NCBI RefSeq assembly: GCF_963678635.1 | Contig: NW_026971149.1 | Coordinates: 992,001 to 1,056,000 of the forward strand | DNA length: 64,000 bases | Direction: 5' to 3' | Source: Symsagittifera roscoffensis | Lineage: Eukaryota; Xenacoelomorpha; Acoela; Convolutidae | In this document: positions 33,002 through 44,162 of the stretch, in pieces | How the letters are laid out: each line of letters begins with the position of its first letter | Numbering within the stretch: the first letter of the stretch is position 1 | Translations under genes and position numbers: made by a program | The notes under the pieces: generated by a model | The model's input: the letters and a program-made list of their open reading frames with translations, nothing else | The model's database searches: none | What the model was told of the DNA's origin: nothing

Positions 33002-33291
33002 CTAGCGCAAGTTATTTTAGTTATAGACTTACTGGAGAAAAAACAGTTGTCACCGAAAACAACCCAACCATTTTTTACAAGGGTTTCTACACAAGGCTGG
33101 GACACTTGTTTGTGAGGTACTCTGCTGCTGCATATTTCCACTCGAGCGAGATTAACATAAAGTCTTGGACGATCGAGGCTAAGAAGATAAGGGTTTCGAT
33201 GCCGCCGGGTTGGGATATACGAGTAGTAAGCAAATTGCTTGAGAGGACTGGGTTCGAGAAAAAGTTCCAACAAATGATGAGGGCTAAATAA
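32971..33291 (+). CDS. 106-codon open stretch opening module B, exon-like
   Basis: The most intact copy of the first module B patch. An open frame with no early ATG begins just after a TAA, passes a TTTTAG at 32996-33001 (possible acceptor) and reads LASASYFSYRLTGEKTVV, then FYKGFYTRLGHLFVRYSAAA, FHSSEINIKSWTIEAKKIRV and MPPGWDIRVVSKLLERTGFE before stopping at 33289. The lack of a start codon and the acceptor-like site fit an internal exon. In other units an A-run length change after TGE or a stop interrupts it. It looks like a compact alpha/beta segment; I do not recognise the family. Confidence 0.3.
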   Translation, partial: RNERLFDIILASASYFSYRLTGEKTVVTENNPTIFYKGFYTRLGHLFVRYSAAAYFHSSEINIKSWTIEAKKIRVSMPPGWDIRVVSKLLERTGFEKKFQQMMRAK

Positions 33292-34519
33292 TAATGGAGG
33301 AAGGACACCTGGTCTTGATGGCGAAGTCAAGATGCAGCACGAGGAATTATTTGGCGCCCTGTGGACTGGAAGAGGTGGTGCTACAACATGAGGGATGTAG
33401 GCTCGATGCGGTTTGCGCTGTTTCTGTGCCCCTCATGGAGTATTTTCAGCCGAATCCAGTCGATATCATCTGTGTCGATTAGCACTCCTAGAGGGGAAAT
33501 TTCCCAGTGGGGAACAGATATGAGAATGCTTTGAAAAGAGAACATGCAACCGAAGTGATCGAAGGGGAGAGAAAGGAAGAAGCTCTCAGTGACCCGGAGG
33601 AGGACATACACACGGGGGCGACCCCGGCTGAAGAAGCAGTGCTCCAGGACTTGAGTGATGAAGAATGGGCGGATACAGTGACGCCACCACTGGACTCTCC
33701 CCGAAAGAATCTACAGTTACAGCTTTGGAGTCAACCAATGGACATGAGCATGGGGTTCTTGAGCAATGATAGCGAGGAGAAGAACACCATTGAGAAAAAC
33801 AAAACGATGTTCTTGAATACTCTGGATCAAGAAGGATGGCAAAATTTTGGCTGGAGTTCAATCAGAATGTGAAGCGGAACAGTGATGTTGAAGAGCTCAA
33901 GAAGGAACTATGGGACACAGTGGTGGCATTCGGAGAGCCTATAGAAATTGGACTGGAGGTGGGGAGGGAGAGAATGTGCCTAGCAAGATGGTCCATACCG
34001 GATAAAAGGGGCCAAACAGCGAGCCCAAACTCTACGCAGCTTTAAAGACAGGTTTACTCTGAGAAGGAAATTTAAGAACAAAATGAGTGATAGAGATAAA
34101 TATATTATCAAGCTAAAAATAATGTTTTACCTAAGTCTAGAGAAGGAAAAAAGGTGTTTGAGGCAAATAAACAGCGTAGGCAAGGGTCAGGAGAAGAGGG
34201 CATAGAAAAAGAAGCCGCTTCAGTGATGATCGTATCTACAGCCCCGAACAAGGAGTCAAGGTCAAGGAAGAGGAAGCGAAAGATGGAGGAAGGGGCGAAA
34301 CTGAAGGAGACACCTCCGATGGTTTTAGCAAGATGGAAGACTGCAGCTTAACAAGTCAACTTGACATCTAGGATGCTAGGAGATGACGGCAGATATAAAA
34401 GGTGCGCCTGGTCCCGTGACAGAAGGGGACTTTAGGGCACAGAGGGTAAAGTTGAAGAGATGTTCCACCAGTCTGCAATTATGGGAGGTGGATGTCCGCA
34501 AGGAATGGGTTTCGAGTGA
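33002..34519 (+). pseudogene. Module B, unit 5, best-preserved copy
   Basis: It keeps the opening 106-codon stretch, a 62-codon GHLVLMAKSRC patch, a 121-codon frame joining the acidic and LQDLSDEEWAD patches, and the WLEFNQNVKRNSDVEELKKE patch. It also keeps a Lys/Arg-rich patch at 34154-34351 (shorter than in unit 7, missing the SSSAEAVSE part) and the last patch at 34383-34610. TATAAAAG is at 34394 and GTGAGT at 34557. Several frame changes remain, so it is treated as decayed. Confidence 0.6.
33507..33872 (+). CDS. 121-aa acidic open frame in module B
   Basis: It joins two patches that are separate elsewhere. It runs from MGNRYENALKREHATEVIEG through an acidic EEALSDPEED stretch and EEAVLQDLSDEEWADTVTPP to NKTMFLNTLDQEGWQNFGWS. 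Strongly acidic with no Cys/His motif; it looks like a flexible linker region of a larger protein. The PRVTLLAQ segment found in other units is missing here, which puts the two patches in register. Confidence 0.25.
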   Translation: MGNRYENALKREHATEVIEGERKEEALSDPEEDIHTGATPAEEAVLQDLSDEEWADTVTPPLDSPRKNLQLQLWSQPMDMSMGFLSNDSEEKNTIEKNKTMFLNTLDQEGWQNFGWSSIRM

Positions 34520-35317
34520 ACACCAGAGTGTCAGGCAACAAATCACAAATGATCACGTGAGTCCATTGAGAAGGGACTCACGAGGAACACTACTCGTTCC
34601 TGATGGATAGACCTGGATACGATGAGAGAGCTAGAGAATTGTCTATAGAAGCTGCAACGGTGATTTGCCAGAAAGCGTCGAAGTTGGGCCAAGCAGCAGA
34701 AAGCAGAAGTGAATAAGTTGGAGTTGAGGAGCCAACTAGGGCGAACGTGGGAGAAATTGGTGCTGGAGTACCTCGAGAACGAGATGAGGGCACCCCAATC
34801 TGCCCAACTCCTGATGGCAGACCCTTTCACCCTGACTAATTGTCAGTTTTTGTTCACGTGGTGCTTGGCTGGACTTGCAATGGAAGATCTGAACTCATGT
34901 GAGAAAAAGAAGTACGGGGACAAAATCCTGCATGTGTACCAGATAATGATGCAATATGTTGCTTCATGCAGCAATTGAGTTAACAGCAGAGCGTCGGGCA
35001 ACAAATCAAAAATGATCCTCTTGAGAAGGGATTCACGAGGAACACTGCTCGTTCCTTGTGGTTAGCCCTGGATACAATGAAAACTCTAAAGATTTGTCTA
35101 AAGAAGCTGGACTGCGGAGTATCCAGAAATAGTCGAAATTGGGTTACGCAGCAGAAAGCAGAGGTGAATAACTTGGAGTTGAGTAGCCAACGAGGGGCGA
35201 ATGTGGGAGAAATTGCTGCTGGAGTACTTCGAGAACGAGATGAGGGCACCCTCATCTGCCCAACCTCTGATGGCGAACGTTTTCACCCAGACTGAGCGTC
35301 TGTTATTGTTCACATGG
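34520..35317 (+). repeat. Satellite array C, unit 5 (C0 + one monomer)
   Basis: The shortest array: a C0 monomer at 34521 and a D/R mixed monomer at about 34984 ending in a third fragment. It is fused to module A at GTTCACATGGAATTTTTTC, so the usual array-end donor site and the first 840 bp or so of module A are absent. Confidence 0.95.
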
Positions 35318-37340
35318 AATTTTTTCACATTATTTCAAGTTGTTTTTTCATATTTGGATTTGCAAAAAAAACTATTTCGGGCAAAGTATTGAATAATTGA
35401 AAATATGAAAAATTTCACTTTGTTTCATTTAAATCCAACTTTTCCCAAAAAAAAATTTCAGAGCAAGCTTACAAACATCTTAGAAAAACTCAATTGAAAA
35501 TATTTTGAATTGGTTGAAATTACAACAAAACTGCTCGGAAAGGAATTTTTTTGAGAATTCAACAGAAAAATTAGCCATTTTTGAAATGATCAAATGAATT
35601 CACAATTTGCGTATTTTTCTCAAAGAGAACATGATCTACTGCACTTTTTACAATTAACCACAAAATATCTAAATTGAAGGTTAATTCTTTTTTTTTGAGT
35701 GATTTTTGTTGGATAAAAGTTGATCAAAGAACATATGATGATATTCGGACCATCTGGGGTAAGGTTTTTTAGAAACTTCGAATGAATTCATTTATAATTT
35801 TGTTTTTTTTTGTCTTTGGTTTTGTTTTTTATTTATTCTACTTGTTAGCAGCTGTTATTGAAAAAAAAACAATTTAAACTAAATCAAATTGGCATTTAAA
35901 CTAAGGATGCAAAAAATTTTAAAGAGTTTCACTGGTGAATAAACAGTTGTCGTCCAGAATAACCGAAATTTTCTTTCGCTTTCAATTAAAACTTTACTTT
36001 CTATGTATAATTTCCAAAGAAGGAATTGAAACAAAAATTTCAACTTAATTTTCGATCAACAATACTGTCAACAATCATCTCGTGAGTTTATATCTCTTGC
36101 TATTCAATAGAGTCTGTTAAAACTAGACATTAATTTGATATATTTCCATCGTTACGATCTAAATATGACTTAACGTTACTACGAGCGTCTTTGGTGCGTA
36201 TGACTACCAAGAACTTTGTACCGCATAATAGAAAGCCGAAAAAAACTTAATAAAAAAAGGGTTTCTCCATGGGTTTTGTTTGTTGCAAACAATGTAATAT
36301 TTTACTCGAACACTAATTTGCGCAGCATAAAGCTTTCCTTTGGAAAAATGTTCTCCGGGTTTTTTTTCACGGCATACCTATTAGTTTTAAAAAATTTTTT
36401 TCCTGTAAATTCGCAATATAAAAATGATCCATTGTTAAAATGGTTTTCTACTCTGAACCAGAAATTCAATTTTCCTTTTCTTCAGTATATTAGTGCATTG
36501 TGCATTCATGTGGCTTAAAAATCTCAATTTGGTGCATTTGGTTTTTTGGAACTAGATATTATCAAAATTTCTATAAAAAGTCAGCAAAATATAGTTTTAG
36601 TGAGCTCATGGTAGGAACCTTCCATTAACAATGCATTTGTGTTTAGATTGTTTTTCTTGCTTATGTCAATTATTTGGCTCGAAAGAAACTTAAAATCTTA
36701 AAGGTACTGTAATTCTCAAAATAGTTTGAAGTTTTTCTGATTATTTTTAGTCCATTTATGGTCTCAACGCTCCATTATTGTTGCTTTTGTTTGTAGATTT
36801 AACTAGTTGCTTATGTCTCAAATTAAGGCCTTATGGTTTTGCAACAGAAAATCATCAGGAGGTTTCTAAAATTTTCAAGCAAAACTGAACTGTTTGATGA
36901 TTTGTTTAAATTTTTTCACTTGTTTTCAGTTTAAGCTTCTTAAAAAGTCTTTGTACTTTGCTTGAGCTTCATAGCAAATGATATAACTTTTTGACTCAAA
37001 AACTAAATTGCGCTCATAAAGCTTAATAAATACTACGGAATAAATCTGCGTTTTTAAGGACGCCTTTCAATTTTTACCTATTAGCTTTTGTGATTTTTGT
37101 TTCTTCACATCAATAATTGAAAAGTACAAAAAAATTTCTGTTTTTTTTGTTTTTTTTTCTTGCGTCGAAATATCTGCCGTGTTCAAGAGTAGCTTTTAGT
37201 TCGTTGTTCAGTTTGGAAAAAAAATTGTTTTTGCAAATTATTTCTTAGTGATAGTAATACTGAAACCTGAAAAATCAACATGATTGATTTTCACTCGTAA
37301 TTTAAAGGAATGAGAGATTATTTGATATAATTGTAGCTAG
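35318..37340 (+). repeat. Module A, unit 5 to B6, 5' part missing
   Basis: It begins at the point equivalent to 31017 in unit 4, so TATAAAAA and the first acceptor are lost. It keeps the second acceptor (35461), GGGGTAAGG (about 35757), the TGE...NN motif (35927) and AATAAA (37039). Confidence 0.9.
36216..36518 (+). CDS. 100-aa open patch, longer copy of the hydrophobic patch
   Basis: The frame continues past the usual stop into downstream spacer. It contains VLFVANNVIFYSNTNLRSIK and LSFGKMFSGFFFTAYLLVLK, then a tail ending LQYISALCIHVA. The hydrophobic core is as in 12811-13038; the extra tail is probably accidental. Confidence 0.15.
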   Translation: MYRIIESRKKLNKKRVSPWVLFVANNVIFYSNTNLRSIKLSFGKMFSGFFFTAYLLVLKNFFPVNSQYKNDPLLKWFSTLNQKFNFPFLQYISALCIHVA

Positions 37341-38283
37341 CGCAATTTATCTTAGTTACAGACTTACTGGTGAAAAAACAGTTGTCACCGAAAACAACCT
37401 AACAATTTTTTACAAGGGTTTCTACACAAGGCTGGGACACTTTTTTGTGAGGTACTCTGCTGCTGCATATTTCCACTCGAGCGGGATTAAGACAAAGTCT
37501 TGGACGACCTAGGCTAAGAAGATAAGGGTTTCGATGCCGCCGAGTTGGGATGAACGAGTAGTAAGCAAAGTGCTTGAGAGGGCTGGGTTCGAGAAAAAGT
37601 TCCAATAAAGGATGACGGCTAAATAATAGTGGTGGAACGACACCTGGGCTTGATGGCGAAGTCAAGATGCAGCGCGAGGAATTATTTGGCGCCCTGTGGA
37701 CTGGAGGAGGTGGTGCTACAACATGAGGGATGTAGACTCGATGCGGTTTGCGCTGTTTCTGTGCCCCTCATGGAGTATATTCAGCCGAACCCAGTCGATA
37801 TCATCTGTGTCGATTGGCACTCTTAGAGGGGAAATTTTCCAGTGGGGAACAGATTTGAGAATGATTTGAAAAGAGAACAAGCAACCAAAGTGATCGAAGG
37901 GGGAGAAAGGAAGAAGCTCTCACTGACCCGGAGGAGGACATACACACGGGGGCGACCCCGGCTGAAGAAGCAGTGCTCCAGGACTTGAGTGGTGAAGAAT
38001 GGGCGGATACAGCGACGCCACCACTGGACTTTCCACGAAAGAATCTACAGTTACAGCTTGGGGTTCAACCAATGGAAATAAGCATGGTGTTCTTGAGCAA
38101 TGATAGCGAGGAGAAGAACACCATTGAGAAAAAAAACGATGTTCTTGAATACTCTGGATCAAGAAGGATGGCAAAACTCTTGCTGGAGTTCAATCAGAAT
38201 GTGAAGCGAAACATGGATGTTGAAGAGTTCAAGGAGGAACTGTGGGACATAATGGTGGCATTCGGAGAGCCTATAGAAATTGG
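37341..38283 (+). pseudogene. Module B, unit 6, truncated
   Basis: It holds the first five patches and then breaks off at CTATAGAAATTGG. It is joined to the middle of a C0 monomer (GAGAAGGGACTCACGAGG) with a two-base overlap. The Lys/Arg-rich patch, TATA-like site and first-monomer donor are lost. Confidence 0.6.
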
Positions 38284-38326
38284 GAGAAGGGACTCACGAG
38301 GAAAACTACTCGTTCCTGATGGATAG
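37973..38326 (+). CDS. 117-aa open frame in module B ending in satellite
   Basis: It starts MLQDLSGEEWADTATPPLDF, passes NDSEEKNTIEKKNDVLEYSG and MAKLLLEFNQNVKRNMDVEE to MVAFGEPIEIG, then enters the satellite in frame (RRDSRGKLLVPDG) and stops. It joins two patches that other units hold in different frames, owing to a two-base difference in the AAAAAACGATG region. The chimeric end reflects the B/C deletion and is not a family feature. Confidence 0.22.
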   Translation: MLQDLSGEEWADTATPPLDFPRKNLQLQLGVQPMEISMVFLSNDSEEKNTIEKKNDVLEYSGSRRMAKLLLEFNQNVKRNMDVEEFKEELWDIMVAFGEPIEIGRRDSRGKLLVPDG

Positions 38327-41300
38327 ACCTCGATACGACGAGAGAGAGCTAGAGAATTGTCTCAAGAAGCTGCACCGGTGATTAGCCAGAAAGCGTCGAA
38401 CTTCGGCCAAGCAGCAGAAAGCAGAGGAGAATTAGTTGGAGTTGAGGAGCCATTTAGGGCGAAGGTGGGAGAAATTGGTGCTGGAGTACCTTGAGATCGA
38501 GATGAGGGCACCCCAATCTGCCCAACTCCTGATGGCAGACCCCTTCACCTTGACTGCGCGTCAGTTTTTGTTCACGTGGTGCTTGGCTGGACTTGCATTG
38601 GAAGATCTGAACTCATGTGACAAAGGGAAATTCGGGGACAAAAGCTTGTATGTGTACCAGATGCTGATGCAGTATGTTGCTTCATGCAGCATTTGAGTCA
38701 ACACCAGAGCGTCGGGCAACGAATCACAAATGATCCTCTTGAGAAGGTATTCACGAGGAACACTGCTCTTTCCTGGTGGATAGCCCTGGATGCGATAAAA
38801 ATTCTAAAGATTTGTCTGAAGAAGCTGGACTGCGGAGTATCCAGAAATAGTCGAAATTGTGCCGAACAGCAGAAAGCAGAGGTTAATAACTTGGAGTTGA
38901 GGAGCTAACTAGGGCGAATGTGGGAGAAATTGCTGCTGGAGTACTCCGAAACAAGAAGAGGCCTACCTCATCTGCCCAACCTCTGATGGCGAACAATTTC
39001 ACCCAGACTGAGCGTCAGTTATAGTTCACGTGGTGCTTGGCTGAAGTTGCATTGAAAGATCTGAACTCATGTGACAAAATGAAGTTCGGGGACAAAAGCT
39101 TGTATGTGTACCAGATGCTGATGCAGTATGTTGCTTCATGCAGCATTTGAGTCAACACCAGAGCGTCGGGCAACGAATCACAAATGATCCTCTTGAGAAG
39201 GTATTCTTGAGGAACACTGCTCTTTCCTGGTGGATAGCCCTGGACACGATGAAAATTCTAAAGATTTGTCTAAATAATGTGGACTGCGGAGTATCCAGAA
39301 ATAGTCGAAATTGTGCCGAACAGAAGAAAGCAGAGGTAAATAACTTGGAGCTGAGGAGCCAACTAGGGCGAATGTGTTAGAAATTGCTGCTGGAGTACTC
39401 CGAAACAAGAAGAGGCCTACCTCATCTGCCCAACCGCTGATGGCGAACAATTTCACCCAGACTGAGCGTCAGTTATAGTTCACGTGGTGCTTGGCTAAAG
39501 TCGCATTGAAAGATCTGAACTCATGTGAGAAAACGAAGTATGGGGACAGAAGCCTGCATGTCTACCAGATAATGATGCAGTATGTTGCTTCATGCAGCAC
39601 TTGAGTCACTAGCAGAGCGTCGGGCAACAAATCAAAAATGATCCGCTTGAGAAGGGATTCACGAGGAACACTGCTCGTTCCTTGTGGTTAGCCCTGAATA
39701 CGATGGAAAAGCTAGAGAATTGTGTAAAGAAGCTGCACCACGGAGTGTCCAGAAAGCGTCGAAACTGGGCCAAGCAGCAGAAAGCAGAGATGAATAAGTT
39801 GGAGTTGAGGAGCCAACTAGGGCGAACGTGGGAGAAATTGGTGCTGGATTACTTCGAGAACGAGATGAGGCCATACCTCATCTGCCCAACCTCTGATGGC
39901 GAACCCTTTCACCCGGAATGAGGGTCAGTTAATGTTCACGCGGTGTGCATTGAAAGATCTGAACTCATGTGTCAAAATTAATTCGGGGACAAAAGCTTGT
40001 ATGTGTACCGGTTGATGATACAGTATGTTGCTTCATGCAGCGTTTGAGTCAACACCAGAGCGTCGGGCAACAAATCACAAATGATCCTCTTGGGAAGGTA
40101 TTCACGAGGAACACTGCTCGTTCCTGGTGGATAGCCCTGGATACGATGAAAAATCTAAAGATTTTTCTAAAGAAGCTGGACTGCGGAGTATCCAGAAATA
40201 GTCGAAATTGTGCCGATCAGCAGAAAGCAGAGGTAAATAAGTTGGAGTTGAGGAGCCAACTAGGGCGAATGTGGGAGAAATTGGTGCTGGAGTACCTCGA
40301 GAATGAGATGAGGCTATACCTCATCTGCCCAACCTCTGATGGCGAACCCTTTCACCCGGAATGAGGGTCAGTTAAAGTTCAAACGGTGTTCGGCTGAAGC
40401 TGCCTTTAAAGATCTGAACTCATGTGTCAAAATGAAGTTCGGGGACAAAAGCTTGTATGTGTACCGGATGATGATACAGTATGTTGCTTCATGCAGCGTT
40501 TGAGTCAACACCACAGCGTCGTGCAACAAGTCACAAATGATCCTATTGGGAAGGGGTTCACGAGGAACACTGCTCGTTCCTGGTGGATAGCCCTGGATCC
40601 GATGGAAAAGCTAGAGATTTGTCTAAAAAAGCTGACTGCGGACTTCCCAGAAATAGTCGAAATTGGGCCGAACAGCAGAAAGCAGAGGTAAATAAGTTGG
40701 AGTTGAGGAGCCAACTAGGGCGAATGTGGGAGAAATTGGTGCTGGAGTACTTCGAGAACGAGATGAGGCTATACCTCATCTGCCCAACCTCTGATGGCGA
40801 ACCCTTTCACCCGGAATGAGGGTCAGTTAATGTTCACGCGGTGTTCAACTGAAGCTGCATTGAAAGATCTGAACTCATGTGTCAAAATTAAGTTCGGGGA
40901 CAAAAGCTTGTATGTTTACCGGATGATGATACAGTATGTTGCTTCATGCAGCGTTTGAGTCAACACCAGAGCGTCGGGCAACAAATCACAAATGATCCTC
41001 TTGGGAAGGTATTCACGAGGAACACTGCTCGTTCCTGGTGGATAGCCCTGGATACGATGAAAAATCTAAAGATTTTTCTAAAGAAGCTGGACTGCGGAGT
41101 ATCCAGAAATAGTCGAAATTGTGCCGATCAGCAGAAAGCAGAGGTAAATAAGTTGGAGTTGAGGAGCCAACTAGGGCGAATGTGGGAGAAATTGGTGCTG
41201 GAGTACTTCGAGAACGAGATGAGGCTATACCTCATCTGCCCAACCTCTGATGGCGAACCCTTTCACCCGGAATGAGGGTCAGTTAAAGTTCAAACGGTGT

Positions 41301-44162
41301 TCGGCTGAAGCTGCCTTTAAAGATCTGAACTCATGTGTCAAAATGAAGTTCGGGGACAAAAGCTTGTATGTGTACCGGATGATGATACAGTATGTTGCTT
41401 CATGCAGCGTTTGAGTCAACACCATTGCGTCGTGCAACAAGTCACAAATGATCCTATTGGGAAGGGGTTCACGAGGAACACTGCTCGTTCCTGGTGGATA
41501 GCCCTGGATCCGATGGAAAAGCTAGAGATTTGTCTAAAAAAGCTGACTGCGGACTTCCCAGAAATAGTCGAAATTGGGCCGAACAGCAGAAAGCAGAGGT
41601 AAATAAGTTGGAGTTGAGGAGCCAACTAGGGCGAATGTGGGAGAAATTGGTGCTGGAGTACTTCGAGAACGAGATGAGGCTATACCTCATCTGCCCAACC
41701 TCTGATGGCGAACCCTTTCACCCGGAATGAGGGTCAGTTAATGTTCACGCGGTGTTCGGCTGAAGCTGCCTTTAAAGATCTGAACTCATGTGTCAAAATG
41801 AAGTTCGGGGACAAAAGCTTGTATGTGTACCGGATGATGATACAGTATGTTGCTTCATGCAGCGTTTGAGTCAACACCAGAGCGTCGGGCAACAAATCAG
41901 AAATGATCCTCTTGGGAAGGTATTCACGAGGAACACTGCTCGTTCCTGATGGATAGCCCTGGATCCGATGGAAAAGCTAGAGATTTGTCTAAAAAAGCTG
42001 ACTGCGGACTTCCCAGAAATAGTCGAAATTGGGCCGAACACCAGAAAGGAGATGCGAATTAGTTGGTGTTGAGGAGCTAACTAGGGCGAACGTCGGAGAT
42101 ATTGCTGCTGGAGTACTTCGAGAACGAGATGAGGCCACCCTCATCTGCCCAACTCCTGATGGCGAACTGTTTCACCCGGACAAAAGTTCGTATGTGTGCC
42201 GGATGATGATGCAGTATGTTGCTTCATGCAGCACTTGAGTCAACACCAGAGCGTCGGGCAACAACTCACAACTGATCCCCTTTAGAAGGGACTCACAAAG
42301 AACACTACTCGTTCCTGGTGAATAGCCCTGGATACCATGAAAGAACTAGAGAAGTACGCGGACAAAAGCTTGCATGTGTACCAGATAATGATGCATTATT
42401 TTGTTTCATGCAGCACTTGGGTCCACACCAGAGCTTCGGACATGAAATCACAAAAGATTTCCTTGAGAAGAGACTCACGAGGAACACTACTTGTTCCTGG
42501 TGGATAACCCTGGATACGATGAAAGAGCTAGAGAAAAGTCTACAGCAGCTGGAACGCGTAGTATCCAAAAAGCGTCGAAAATAGGTCAAGCAGCAGAAAG
42601 CAGAGGTGAATAAGTTGGATTTGAGGAGCCAACTAGGGCGAACGTGGGAGAAGTTGCTGCTGGAGTACTTCAAGAACGAGATAAGCGCAGCCTCATCTGC
42701 CCAACTCCTGATGGCGAACCGTTTCATCCGGACTGAGCGTCGGTTTTGCTTCACGTGGTGCTTGGCTGGAGTTTCATTGGAAGATCTGAACTCATGTGAT
42801 AAACTGAAGTTCGGGGATAAAAGTTCGTATGTGTGCCGGATGATGATGCAATATGTTGCTTCATGCAGCACTTCAGTCAACACCACAGCGTCGGGCAAAA
42901 CTCACAATTGATCCCCTTTAGAAGGGACTCACAAAGAACACTACTCGTTCATGGTGAATAGCCTGGGATACGATGAAAGAACTAGAGAATTGTCTAAAGA
43001 AGCTGGACCGCAGAGTATCCAGAAAGCGTCGAAATTGGGTTACGCAGCAGAAAACAGAGGTAAATAACTTGGAGTTTAGGAGCCAACTAGGGCGAATGTG
43101 CGAGAAATTGTTGCTGGAGCACTTTGAGAACGAGATGAGGCCATACCTCATCTGCCCAACCTCTGATGGCGAACCCTTTCACCCGGACTAAGGCTCAGTT
43201 AATGTTCACGTGGTGCATGGCTGAAGCTGCATTGAAAGGTCTGAACTCATGTGACAAAATGATAATCGGGGACAATAGCCTGCATGTGTACCGGATCATG
43301 ATGCAGTATGTCGCTTCATGCAGCATTTGATTCAACACCAGAGCGTCGGGCAAAAACTCACAATTGATCCCCTTTAGAAGGGATTCACGGGTAACACTGT
43401 TCGTTCCTGGTGGATAGTCCAGGATACAATGAAAGAGCTAGAGAATTGTCTAAAGAAACTGGACCGCGGAGTATCCTGAAAGCCTCGAAATTGGGTCACG
43501 CAGCAGAAAACAGAGGTAAATAACTTCGAGTTTAGGAGCCAACTAGGGCAAATGTGCGAGAAATTGTTGCTGGAGCACTTTGAGAACGAGATGAGGCCAT
43601 ACCTCATCTGCCCAACCTCTGATGGCGATCCCTTTCACCCGGACTAAGGCTCAGTTAATGTTCACGTGGTGCATGGCTGAAGCTGCATTGAAAGGTCTGA
43701 ACTCATGTGACAAAATGAAGTTCGGGGACAAAATTTGTACGTGTACCGGATGATGATAAGGTATGCTGCTTTAAGTCAACACCAGAGCGTCGGGAAACAA
43801 ATCACAAATGATCCTCTTGGGGAGGGGACTCACAAAGAACACCACTCGTTCCTGGTGAATAGCCCTGGATACGATGAAAGAACTAGAGAATTGTCTAAAG
43901 AAGCTCGACTGCGGAGTATCCAGAAATAGTCGAAATTGGGCCGGACAGCAGAAAGCAGAGGTAAATAACTTGGAGTTGAGGAGCCAACAAGGGCGAATGT
44001 GGGAGAAACTGCTGCTGGAGTACGCCGAAACAAGAAGAAGCCACCCTCATCTGCCCAACCTCTGATGGCGAACATTTTCACCCAGACTGAGCGTCAGTTA
44101 TTGTTCACGTGGTGCTTGGCTGAAAAGGCATTGAAAGATCTGAGCTCATGTGAGAAAATTCA
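38284..44162 (+). repeat. Satellite array C, unit 6 (longest, ~13 monomers)
   Basis: Partial C0, then anchors near 38702, 39156, 39606, 40053, 40509, 40964, 41420, 41875, 42244, 42425, 42883, 43334 and 43779. It contains a recent dimer duplication (40053-41874, period 911 bp), one 181-bp shortened monomer (42244-42424) and K-type sequence at 42425. The array-end donor site is altered (CAGTAGTTTC at 44161). Confidence 0.95.
42606..42911 (+). CDS. 101-aa open frame, K-type monomer
   Basis: MNKLDLRSQLGRTWEKLLLE, ASSAQLLMANRFIRTERRFC and FTWCLAGVSLEDLNSCDKLK, then through the monomer boundary to SVNTTASGKTHN. It is the C-terminal half of the monomer protein, close to 27424-27780. The upstream half is closed by a TAG in AAAATAGGTC. 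Confidence 0.18.
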   Translation: MNKLDLRSQLGRTWEKLLLEYFKNEISAASSAQLLMANRFIRTERRFCFTWCLAGVSLEDLNSCDKLKFGDKSSYVCRMMMQYVASCSTSVNTTASGKTHN

